Source: Gonium pectorale (Eukaryota; Chlorophyta; Chlorophyceae; Chlamydomonadales; Volvocaceae). Taken from it: a stretch of 64,000 bases of DNA. The notes beneath the pieces were generated by a model, which saw only the letters and a program-made list of their open reading frames with translations, ran no database searches and had not been told where the DNA came from. This document shows positions 23,456-33,494 of this stretch, one piece after another. Made by a program: the position numbers and the translations under genes. Numbering within the stretch: the first letter of the stretch is position 1; every line of letters starts with the position of its first letter. The DNA is taken from contig LSYV01000004.1 in assembly GCA_001584585.1 (NCBI GenBank), positions 2,322,322 to 2,386,321 on the forward strand. Reading direction: 5' to 3'.

Positions 23456-24223
23456 CTGATCATGCAATGTTGGACTATTGCAGGAACTATGTGACGCAGC
23501 GAAGGAAACAGGTCTGTCGTTGAGCAGAGGTTGCACTGCTGCTCAGGGCAACTTGCAAACGATGAGGAATGAACTCCAACAATACACAGAAATTGCCTTG
23601 CCCACACATCACGCACAGTCGTACGCCTTGACAGCCGTACGAAACACCGTGCCAAAAAAAGAGAAACCAGCAGCAGAAAGAGGGAGCCCGCCTCTACGTC
23701 CATACACGCCCGAAGGCGTGACGTTACCAACAGGGCGGGCGGGTACAGAGCAAGACATGTGACGGTCGTCCCGCCCCCCAAAAGACCGGCCAACCAGCTT
23801 ACCCGGCCCCGTGCCCCTTCCCGCGGGCATCAGGAATGTGTGAGCCGTGAGTGCCAATGCCCCACAATTTGTGTCATAACAACACCGACACCAACGACGA
23901 GTTGATCACAAAAGGCCGGCGCTTCTAGCTCTCAATTGATAGTACACACCGAGACATGTAGCCCATTCCAGTCCATGTCAGCCCAGTCCATGGCAGCCCA
24001 GTCCATGAGCCTGCCGCCCGTGCGTCCATTACCTCCAACATGTCAATGCACCGTAGCGCACAGTAGGTCCAGCGTGCCTGCCTCCTCTCCCAACCACTGT
24101 CCAGCCAACCGACACCCAGACCAGCGCTTCCGCTTTGGGCTAGCCGAATGGGGGACCCCGCTCGGCACCGGCCGCCCTGCCCACATCGCGCACAAAGCTT
24201 CCAAGACCTGTGCGTCTGCCCTT
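23456..24223. other. Intergenic region upstream of CTU2
   Basis: Holds the CTU2 promoter and the 3' UTR of the next minus-strand gene. An imperfect tandem repeat of a segment containing cagtccatg occupies about 23966-24009 (three to four copies). No gene is supported. Confidence 0.5.
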
Positions 24224-26622
24224 CTAATCCACCTCAATGACCTCCGAGCGTGCCGCAGCGCCCGACGCCGACCCCGCAGCCCCGTTCCCGCCCGCCTTGC
24301 CCGCCTGCTGCTCCTGCCCGTCCTGCGCCCCCGCCGCCGTTTGCGGCGTCTGCGGGTTGAAGAGCGCCTGCAGCAACGCGTGGAATTGCTGCCGCGTCAG
24401 GCCGTGCTCGCGCGCCGACGCTGGCCCCGGCCCGTCCGCCAGGCCGGGAACCTTCTCCCGTGCGAACTCCATCATGTCGCCCAGCATCGCGTCGCCGAAG
24501 CCCGTGAGGCCCAGCTGGGCCGCCATGCGCGACAGCTACAGCGCACGCGCGGGGGGCCGTTGGGAATGGGGTTTGGTCAGAGGACTGGAGGAGGATGTTG
24601 CTTACAGTCGCGGGGCCATGACCGGCACGCACAACACCCAACCCACGCGGGGAACCGAACACCTGACGCCAGAGACCCAACGGGGCCCGCGCTCACCCCA
24701 TCCGCAGCCAACATGTCCGAGTCCCCAGCCAGCATGGCCCAGAGCTCCTGCTCCTCCTCTTGTGAGGGGACCGCGACGTCCTGGCTGCTGGCAGCAGCGA
24801 CCCTGGCGTGCCCCTGAGCGGCGGACTTCCTGCGGGGCGGCTTCTTGCGGCCCGCCGGCTCCTCTCCGCCGTCGCCGTCGTCACCTCTCTTGGCGCCGCC
24901 GCCCCGCTTCGCCAGCGAGGCCCCTGCAGAACAAACAGCGTTGGTGTGGGCCAATTCAAAAGCACAGAAGCTTAGTCCCCATGGAACGGTGTGCACACAG
25001 TTTGGACAGCCAGGGCCCCCCGGCAGCTATGGCGTCGCACTCGAGGTCCACACGCCGAGCAGGCGCCCCTCACGAACACCCATCATGGACCCAACATGAA
25101 AACCCATACAATCCGTTGCGGTGCTGCCTTAACGGGCTTTGCATCGCCAGCTGCATGGGGCTAAGGCAGAGCGGCCTAGCAAACTTTCCTGAGGCTCAAG
25201 CACAACGAAGGCTCAGGGGACCTACCCCTTCCACGACCCCGCGCGCCGGAGCCGCCGCGCTTCGCAGCTGCGCCCTTGCGGCCTGGGATCAGCCCTGCAA
25301 GCCAGGAGAGAGTGAGAGGCGGTTTGTCTGGATGGGGCAGCCGCCAGGGCGTCGTCGCCGGACTACCGGGTGCTAGGGGCTTGCGGGTGACGGCACCAAT
25401 GGCCCTCCAGACGGCACCAACGGCCCTCCAGCCCGTCCCCAAAACCTACGAGCGAGCGGATTGTGATTCAAGGATAAGCCCCGACGTGAGGAGCGGAGAA
25501 GTCTGGGCGAATCCCGGGTGGCGCCCTCCCCGGCCCTCGCACCTACAACCTCCTCCTCCTCCTCAACTAGGCTGTCACCACCCTCATCTGCAGAACTGCC
25601 ATCGCTGCTGCTGGTGGGCTCGTCAACAGAGCCCCGCTCATCATCGCTGCTGCTGCTTTCCTCAGACGGCTCCGGCTCCGATTCCGGCTCCGCCACGCGT
25701 CGCTTGGGCACCGTCGCCTTGCGACCGCCTCTCCCTCCGCCTCTCGCAGCCAGGCCCCCTGTGCCGGCGCCGCTCCGCCGTCTTCCCTTATCCTCCTTCG
25801 CCGGCGTCCCAGTGTCCTTCTCGTCAGACGCCCGCTCGCTGCCGCTGCCCGCTGGAGCCCCACGGCCCGCGTCATCGTCCTCCGAGGAAACATCACCGCC
25901 ATCATCATCGTCCTCTTCAACTGGATAATTCAAGTTCGGCCCGTAAATCGGGGAGGGAGAGATCAAAGAGAGTGGCGGCAGGCCACAGTACGTGCTGACC
26001 CTTCATTACGTCAGAGCACACGAGCGAGCCCTGGTAGTACGGCCACCGATTTCGGTGGCACGATGGCCGCACACACGATGTACGACACAGTTGCACGTAC
26101 CTGGCGTGTCACGGCGCATGCGTTCCCGGGTCACTTGCGCCTGTGCACGTGTTGACCTGGGATGCGGGTGCCGCGGTCACCGGTCAGCGCAAGCGCATCT
26201 TGGCCACACATTAAGGGGGGACGACGGTGCAAATGCGGCACGTAGCTGGACGCACGCAAATCCACTTTGTCGAGGACGAGTGGGACGCGGGTGGCGTGCC
26301 GCAACACCTGGCAACACCCTTAGGCGGCACGCCCGCACCTACGGACGTGCCCGGCCTCGGCAGGCTCCTCCTCTCGCTTCTGTCGTTTGACGCGCGGTCC
26401 ATCCTTCACGGCCTCGGCTGCCGCGGCGACCTACGCCAGGCGCCAGATTCTCTCACCACTGTGTGGCACGGGGCATCGCGTTGAACGACACCATACCCCA
26501 ATCGACTCCCGCGTCTTCTTGTTGCCTCTAGCTTTGGTGGCTTTCGCGTGATATAGCGACTTCGAGGCCGCCTTGTTTGTCTCCTCGTCTCTGGTTTCTG
26601 GTTGCGAATCGTCAGTCGACAT
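24224..26622 (-). CDS. Probable nuclear protein with acidic and basic low-complexity tracts, function unknown
   Basis: ATG 26622 begins MSTDDSQPETRDEETNKAAS and a Lys-rich stretch (HAKATKARGNKKTRES). Following exons encode VKDGPRVKRQKREEEPAEAG (about 26345-26435) and QVTRERMRRDTP (about 26098-26140), then a long acidic/Ser-rich exon (about 25555-25935, EPEPSEESSSSDDERGS). Two Gly/Arg/Lys-rich exons (about 25205-25290 and 24690-24925, including GRKKPPRRKS) come next. The last exon has a helical, non-repetitive segment (LTGFGDAMLGDMMEFAREKV, then LTRQQFHALLQALF) and ends SEVIEVD at the stop 24224-24226. The KRQKR-like clusters suggest nuclear import and the acidic tracts suggest chromatin or RNA binding, but no named domain is recognised. 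Middle exon joins are inferred. Confidence 0.55.
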
Positions 26623-27505
26623 TTGGCCGCAGGCTCGCGAGGTACTTCAAACCAGTAAATCGTAGGTCCTGAACCGCACGCCGCACCTCAGTGTAGCACG
26701 TGTAGCTCAGATAGAGGCCTGCCGTAAGTACCTCTTGTTGCCGTGCAAACGCCGCCGCAACTCGGCACACCCATGGCCCTGGCGATCGAGCCCCGCCCCT
26801 ACCCCCATCGCCAGTATGCCCCGGAACTCGGCACGCCTGCGGGCGCCGGTTCGGTTTCGTGTCTCTAGTTGTCTCGCCTGGATGCCCGCCCGTGCTCCTC
26901 CCGGGAACAAGTTACAATTTACCGTACAGTTGGTGCAGTACCAGGTGCTCATGGCCGTACGTTGACAAGTAACAGCTAGTGCAGTACCGGGCACTCCTGG
27001 CCGCAAAATTACTGGACCGGGAGAAGCTGTGACTGCATGTATTGCTAGATTGTCACGAGCGCGTATCACAGGGAGACACACGGCTGCTGGGAACCGAAAC
27101 CGGCACCGTCATTGGACACAATGGAGGAGCCTGTACATCGGAGTTGGCCAGTTGCACACTGTACCACATGGGCTTCCAGTGCATAGGTACAGCAAAGGTA
27201 CGACATGTCAGCGGTGTGAGCGCGGTTGCAGGAGAGGCATCATGGCTCGTTTACAAGTACACACTGGCATTCCTTTCGACCAGCTCAGCGATGCTACACG
27301 TCTCTTGTTGCGCAAGACTCTCCAACGCACATGCGGACGTCTCAGCACCGGCACATACCCACGGAAAGCGCATCTGTGGTTATCTGCCGGTCTACCACCT
27401 CTCCGCCAAACGCCTTTCAGCCGTCTTGCATGGTCAACAAGGGCACCGCCACACGCTACCGGCAAGAAGCTGCACATGTCGCGCCACCGCGGACAAACGC
27501 GCCAC
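26623..27505. other. Intergenic region between the nuclear protein and pseudouridine synthase genes
   Basis: About 0.9 kb with no supported gene. A minus-strand TGTAA (plus-strand ttaca at 27251-27255), about 250 bases beyond the pseudouridine synthase stop, is a candidate polyadenylation signal. The rest should include the promoter of the 24224-26622 gene. Confidence 0.45.
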
Positions 27506-30500
27506 CTATCGCTCCTCCTTGACGCGCTGAATGCGCTCCAGGACGGGCGCCGGCAGGCTGCGCAGGGCCGCGGGCAGCTTGGCTTTGGCCGCCGCCGCCC
27601 GCTGCTGTTGCGCCGCGCGCTGAGCGGCCTGGCGCGTCTGGCCGCTTACGCTGGCCGCCTCCTGGGCAGTCAGGTCGGTGACCAGCCGCAGCTCGTGGGG
27701 CTTGAGCTGCCTGGGCACAGCATGGGGGGAGGGGTGAAGGGCAGAAGGCAGTGTCGCAGCGCCAACGGGCTGTAGAGAGTTGTGCAGCAGGAGACGGGGT
27801 AGGCGGCGGTGGGTGCTGGGCATGGGTGCGCTCAGTGGGCCCTGAGGCTGTAGGAGACGTGCGTCGGTTCTTACACGTGTTGGATATGGGGACATGTGCG
27901 CATTGGGCGTGGTGCGTCTCTCCCATGAAGGCTCGCTCTCACGACATGCAGCATAGCCGAGAGTGCTGCTGACCACAGAGTGATTGTACACTCTTGAACA
28001 CTACTGGTCCACCCCAGAGTCTTCACTTGTCCTTGCTCGCGCCCCGAGCCCGGCAGCTGGTCACCGCATTCTTACTTGTAGCCTCCGATCCCCAGATCCG
28101 CCGGTAGCCTGAAGCCGCCGATGCGCACCCGCCGCAACGAGCGCAGCGTCAAGTCCGCAGCGGCGACCAGCTCGCGGACCTGCAGAGGCCATGGCAACGG
28201 GCTCAATAGCGCCAAGCCTCAGGCCTCAAGCCCCCACCCGTCGAGCCATGGCGGGAGGCAGATCACGGCGAAATCCCGAGCAAGACAGGTGGCATGGCAT
28301 CTCTAATAAATGGTGAATTCAGCGCCCAGAAACTGGTGGATGCCAGGCCCCGTGGTGCGTCTGCTGAGATACCAAGCTGGGCCGGAGTTCGCGCGGCTCG
28401 GGTGGCGTTGACGCACCTCGTGCTTCTTGCCCTCCTCCACCACGATGCGCAGGCGGGTGGGGTCTCCCAGCACCTCAACCTCCAGCGGGGTCACGAAGGA
28501 GCCGGCCACCTGCGCGCAAGTACACCCGGATTGTTACGTTATATTCATCAGAAGCCGGTGCACAGCAGCATCAATTGTCTTTCGCTCCGCCGCGACCGCA
28601 CACCCGCGACCCGGCCGCGACCCGGCCCGCCCCGCACCTCTGTCCCAGCCGCCAGCTTCTCCAGCTGGCTGCGGGCGGCGGGCTGCTCCAGCCCCACCAC
28701 GTACTCCTTGGTAACGCCAGAGGAGGGGTGGATCACGCGGTTGGCCCACGATCCTGTGGGGCGGTGGAGGTGTAAGGTTAGGAACCAGGGTAGGGGCATA
28801 ATAACTACCGCGCCCGAAGGGTAAGGCAAGAACAGCGGCGAAGTAGACCAAGCGCACAAAAATGCTAGGAGGTAGGCGGAGGTGAGGCGTCGGCGGCCGC
28901 ATCAAGCAGCTCTGTCACAGATCGCGAGACGCGTGGACGAAGGCGTAACGCGTAGGAGTGCCCGACACACGGGGGGAGGGGCCGGGGCTGGGACCCCGCG
29001 ACGAGTGAGGGGGCGCTGCTGCGGCACGTGTCGCCGATGACGATTACCGTACGCACACCGTGCCCGTGATTCCTCGGTGGGCAACAGGCCACGCTCTCCT
29101 CGTGGTCATTACCCAGGCCAGGCGTCAAGCAGGCGCACATATAGACCAGCAAAAACCCACTGGTGCCCAATCATTGGCTAGCCGCACAATCGCACGTGAC
29201 CAGCCCCCTGCAGCCCGGCTTTACTGAACCCGAACCCCCAGTCCTTTGCGCTCTCGTGCCCTCGGCCTCACCGTCGTTTGTGATGAAGATCAGCCCGCTG
29301 GACGCCACGTCCAGGCGGCCCACCGTGAAGAGGCGGGGCGGCAGGCGCTTCTGCGGGTGGGGGTGGACGGGCGCGCGGGGGGCTTAAGCAGGCGGCGCGG
29401 CGCGAATGGCTGCAACCTGCACAGCCCATGCGCAGACGCACGGCGGAGTGCTGCAGCATCGCGCGCTCTGGTCCTTGCAGTAAGATCACTTTCCTGTGGC
29501 ATGCGGCGCACCGTCTGTAATTGACGCGTGGCCCTTGCGATGAACAAGCTGGCAAGAGCCGGGGCGGTCGTAAGTTCAGCACGGGCCGAGCTCCACATGC
29601 CTGCTACCTCACAGCTGGCATGGGATCTTACTCTAGTATGGCCGCGGCACAACCTCACCAGCCCCCAGTAGCCCCGGCCCTACCTTGCCCTTGTTGTCGC
29701 GCTTCCACTGGTCGAGCCAGGGCGATAGCAGGTCCACCGCCAGCTTGCGGCTCTCGGTGTCCGCGCTGGTGCAGATGTAGCCCTGCGACCACCGGGCCAG
29801 GGATTGTATGAGACCCCACGGCGCACCCTCATGGCTTGATTGTCTGGCGTGGTATGCCCCAGTTACCTAACCCAGTGGTGGGTTACGAACTGGGGCATAC
29901 CGCTTATGCCCGGTAATGAAACCATACCGGTGAACACCTGCCACCGAGTGCCGGAAGTCCAGTCCGGGAAACGCAGTAACTGATTTTCAAGCTCCTCCTT
30001 CGTTACGTTACCAACTCTGAACAGCTCGCAACTGACCTTAGGCTTGTTCACCGCAAAGTAGTAGAGCCCCTCGGGGTCCTGGAACGCTGTCACGGGGACC
30101 ACCCTCCACACGTCCTTTGCAGCCGTTGAGGAAGCTCCCGCCGCCGCGGCCTCCGGGCCCGGCTTCCCGTCCCGCTGCCGCTGCTGCGGGCCGCGCCCTT
30201 TGCCCGACGCCGCCGCTGCCTGCGCACCCTGCTCCGGCTGCGGCCGCAGGACCTCCACTTTGTCCCGCGAGGGGTCGACGGTGGTGCCTTGCTCAGAGAC
30301 CACCCGGCCGTTGACACGCACGCGACCCTCGGCAATGAGGCCCTCGCAGGCGCGGCGGGAGGCGACGCCGCAGCCGGCCAGCACCTGCAGTGGGCAGGGT
30401 GGTGACGCAACTCTACTGACAGGGTGCTTGGTTACGTACTGGGATGCGACGGCCGACCAGAAGCTGTTAATGGGATAATGGCCAGTGGCCTACAACGAGG

Positions 30501-30768
30501 GCACATTCGCTTCTTGCCAGCAGTGCGTGTCGGTTCCACCTGCCTTGGCCAGCCTGGGGCGGGTGTCGCTGGAGCGCCCGCTGCTGCTGGGCCCGTCCCC
30601 GACAGCCGCCGACACCACGACGGTAGAACGTGTCGTGTTGCTGCGCTGCACGTGCTGTTCCAGTACCGAAGGCCTCGCAGGGGACAACATCCAGCGCCGC
30701 CAAGAAGAGGGTGTTCGCAGGGAAGCGCGACCCAAGCTCGAGCACTGTCTTAACATTAAGCATGCCAT
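27506..30768 (-). CDS. RsuA/RluB-type rRNA pseudouridine synthase, organelle-targeted
   Basis: Isomerises specific uridines in 16S- or 23S-type rRNA, here probably of the chloroplast. ATG 30768 gives a basic leader (MLRQCSSLGRASLRTPSSWR). The S4 RNA-binding domain is MLAGCGVASRRACEGLIAEG with VRVNGRVVSEQGTTVDPSRD (about 30260-30385), followed by an Ala/Gln insert and LYYFAVNKPK. The catalytic motif GRLDVASSGLIF (about 29285-29325) holds the nucleophilic Asp. Later blocks are VIHPSSGVTKEYVVGLEQP (about 28685-28740), LRIVVEEGKKHEVR (about 28420-28460) and LTLRSLRRVRIGGFRLPADL (about 28095-28160), all in family order. The C-terminal exon is Ala/Gln-rich. The gene starts 235 bases from, and points away from, Mini-III. 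Exact rRNA target is unknown. Confidence 0.88.
29851..29901. repeat. Inverted repeat in a pseudouridine synthase intron
   Basis: Arms GGTATGCCCCAGTT (29851-29864) and its exact complement (29888-29901) are extended inward by a further 7 paired bases (TAACCCA/TGGGTTA) after a short bulge, leaving a very small loop. A related shorter palindrome (ggcataccgcttatgcc) overlaps its right end. Probably a small mobile-element remnant or structured intron segment. Confidence 0.8.
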
Positions 30769-31003
30769 TGTGAATGCAACACGTCGAAGGCAATTGTCCT
30801 CTGTGCCCAACCGGAAAAGCAGCTCACGAGAGAGACCCTAACGCGATTTTGTGGCTCAAACAGTTAGTCCTTAAGGCAAATGCATGGCAGGGCGGCCTCT
30901 ATACGGGTCCCGTTCAAGTGCTGGACGAAACTAGATCCAGACTACCCAACTTGCATCGAAAGTTGCTGCCTACTAGACACCGGCTTGCTCGGCATGAAAC
31001 GCG
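30769..31003. promoter_or_regulatory. Short divergent promoter, pseudouridine synthase and Mini-III
   Basis: Only 235 bases lie between two start codons facing away from each other, so the two genes very likely share a bidirectional promoter. No defined motif is recognised. Confidence 0.5.
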
Positions 31004-32079
31004 ATGCTAAATAAGAGGAGCCCAGCGTACACGCCGCAGCAGCTCGCGTACCTGGGCGACGCCGTTTGGTCGGTAAGGCATGCGTGCAGCTGTGCCTGCT
31101 TGTTTATCGACATCGTCACTACGCGAGCTGTCATAGTGGTGGCCCCGCTTCCCTCGATTCAGCTCCATGTGCGCTGCAAGTACCTGACGCCGCCCAAGAA
31201 CTTTGCATCCTACAGAAACTCTGCCGAGCGCCACGTGAACGCAACCCGTCAGGTATGATGGCCCCGGACTATGATGCCCCAAGCGACACGCCCATCTGCT
31301 CGTCTCCTTCGCCCGCCATACCCTGTACCCCGGCGCCCTACTGGAAACGCCGCATCTTCGGATGTGTATGTACATGGGGTAGCTTCCCTGTTTCTGCTTC
31401 CTGTTTTTCCCACCACCCTCCTACTCCTGGCCCGGCGGGTGCACCCGCGGCGCATGTGCCCGGGCTGCTGAACCTAATCATACTGGATGCAGGCTGCCTA
31501 CCTCGACGCGCTGCTTGCTTCCGGCTGGCAGCTTAAGGCGGAAGAGGCCAAGCTGCTTCAGTGGGCGCAGCAGCCCGGTGCAGGACTCGCCTTCCGCCCG
31601 CGCTACTCAGCTGTCAGCGGGCAGCAGGGGCTTTACCGCAAGGCAACCGCATTTGAGGCGCTGGTGCGCTGGCGGGCGGCCAGAGCGGGTTTGAGGCAGG
31701 ACTGGGCAGGAATGTGCGCCGTTACGCGTGTGGACGGTGCTGGTGGCACGCCCAACCGCAGAGATAGCCTTCTTACCGCACTGCCTCATCCGTTGAGGAG
31801 TGGACTGTCCTTCGCGAAACCTAAAGCCGAAGACAATGTGTCCGCCCATTGCCTTGCTTACCGGGTGGGCCCGAACATCGGTGTTCAGTATGGTCAAGTG
31901 GCAGTTCCACATTTGGTATTATTGCCGCAGGACCAGTATGCACTTCTCCCGCGCCTTGCGCCTGCTCCATTGCCCAGGTGGGGCATCTGTCGGTGGAAGA
32001 CCCTACGCGACTGCAGGAGCTCCTCGGAAAGCTGGAGCCCCACATGTCGGCCGCGGATGCGCTGGAGAAGCCAAAGTAG
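31004..32079 (+). CDS. Mini-ribonuclease III (RNase III-like, no dsRNA-binding domain)
   Basis: Four phase-0 exons (31004-31072, 31163-31252, 31493-31663, 31978-32079) give a 143-residue protein, the usual Mini-III size. YTPQQLAYLGDAVWSLHVR contains the RNase III signature with the catalytic Asp. LHVRCKYLTPPKNFASYRN, AAYLDALLASGWQLKAEE, GQQGLYRKATAFEALVGHL (with the second catalytic acidic residue in FEAL) and DPTRLQELLGKL follow in family order. In Bacillus, Mini-III matures 23S rRNA; plant homologues act in chloroplast rRNA maturation and intron turnover. The modelled start lacks an obvious transit peptide, so an extra upstream 5' exon or start is possible. A dispersed repeat sits in intron 2. 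Confidence 0.9.
31291..31366 (+). repeat. Dispersed repeat, copy 1 (Mini-III intron 2)
   Basis: Shares TTCGCCCGCCAT and ACGCCGCATCTTCGGATGTG, with the spacing kept, with copies at 36985-37056 (inverted) and 63383-63458. Probably a fragment of an interspersed element. Confidence 0.7.
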
Positions 32080-33494
32080 TGCACGTATCTGTGCCGGGTT
32101 GGAGCGATTGATTGGACACACTGCCCCCACATGAGGGGCGCACGTGACGGTTAGATCATGAGCTGCCGTTTGTTTGAGCAGCAGCGGGACAGAGCCGAGA
32201 GTGGCCGAGCAGGCCGTGGGCCAAAGCATGAACTGACGCCAAGAGTGCCCTGAGAGGAATCGGACGGACTGGTTGGCAGTGGAGTAACTGAAGTAGGATC
32301 CGGGCTCAGCCCGACGCAGCTCTCGGAGGCGCATGGTGCATAACGACACCTCGTCACCCTGGAGCAACGGCCGGGGAAAGGGCCTAGGTTTCTGGCAATG
32401 TGTACCTGACACAGTTTGACAGGCCATGTGACCGAGATGCCCGTGCTTGTATGAGCAACGTATTATTGCCCGAAACGGGGCCCGGGCTTCGTGCAGGCAG
32501 TGTTGCGTCACCACTTCAGTAAAGCGGTCTTGGCGTGTTTGCCGAGAGTTTCTCTGCGCTGCCGCATGCCGCAGAAATTAGCAGGCGCTAGCTGTTTGTT
32601 TGGGTGCTGACCATGGTCGTGCAGGGTACCACTATGCTGATGCTCTTGTGAATGACCCGAGTCCAGGGGCGCACAGGTACTTATATGCCACCGGAGCAGC
32701 TTTGGTGCCCAAAACTTGTCTTAGGCCCAGTCACCGCGGCATACTGCAGGAGCTTGGGACCCAGCATCTACGACCTGCCCGTTCTGCTTGATGCTCTCGA
32801 CTGCCACCGAGACCAAAAGTGGTGCCCTCCATCGCAACAGCATCATTCGCACTTTGTCGGCCGTCCAACGACGACAATAGGACAGTCACATGGAACCAGG
32901 CCGACCCGACGTGCCGTGCAATAGGAAGGGAGCGAAGTTCTGGCAACCTTCACAGCTGCCCTGTCACGAGGCGAGGCTAGTAGCCTGTGTCCACTGTAAA
33001 GACAACGCTCAGTGCCGCAGACGCGAGCGACACGACAACATACACATGGAAGGGTACATGTGGACGATGCTTCAACCCAAGGCCTCTAGTGAGGCGCTAC
33101 GCAGTCCACTACCTGTTAAGAGGCATACAAGTATGCATACAAGTATGCACTTGTCCTATGGCGTCTGTGCCACTCGTTCACCGCTACGGCAACCGCCGCC
33201 GCAGGCGGCTAGCTGGTCATCAGTCAGCACGGCCAAGAGATGATCCTCTTGGGCCGCTGTGCAGGCCTTGAACTGCATACGCGGGTGCACCCACACCGCC
33301 AGACGTGTCAGCAAACACGGCCGCCTCGCTCATCCTGCACGGATGCGGCATCCCCAAATCGACTCCCAAGCCGCCTGTCCAAGCCCCGCCCCTATGCCGA
33401 CCGGCACTGCTCCTTTGGGTCTAGTAGGGCACATAACTACAGTTCACAAGCTCGCCAACCGACTCCCCCGCACACCGGGCGCGCCACCCCCTTT
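32080..33494. other. Convergent intergenic region, Mini-III and LRRC56-like genes
   Basis: About 1.4 kb between two converging genes. It holds two tandem copies of a 12-base unit (GCATACAAGTAT, 33123-33146). Open frames here lack motifs and splice sites. No gene is supported. Confidence 0.5.

Noticed and set aside
24237..25376. 379-codon plus-strand open frame
   Set aside because: Antisense to the acidic/basic nuclear protein exons; low-complexity shadow with no start context or domain.
33123..33146. Possible CRISPR or satellite array
   Set aside because: Only two 12-base units with no spacers.
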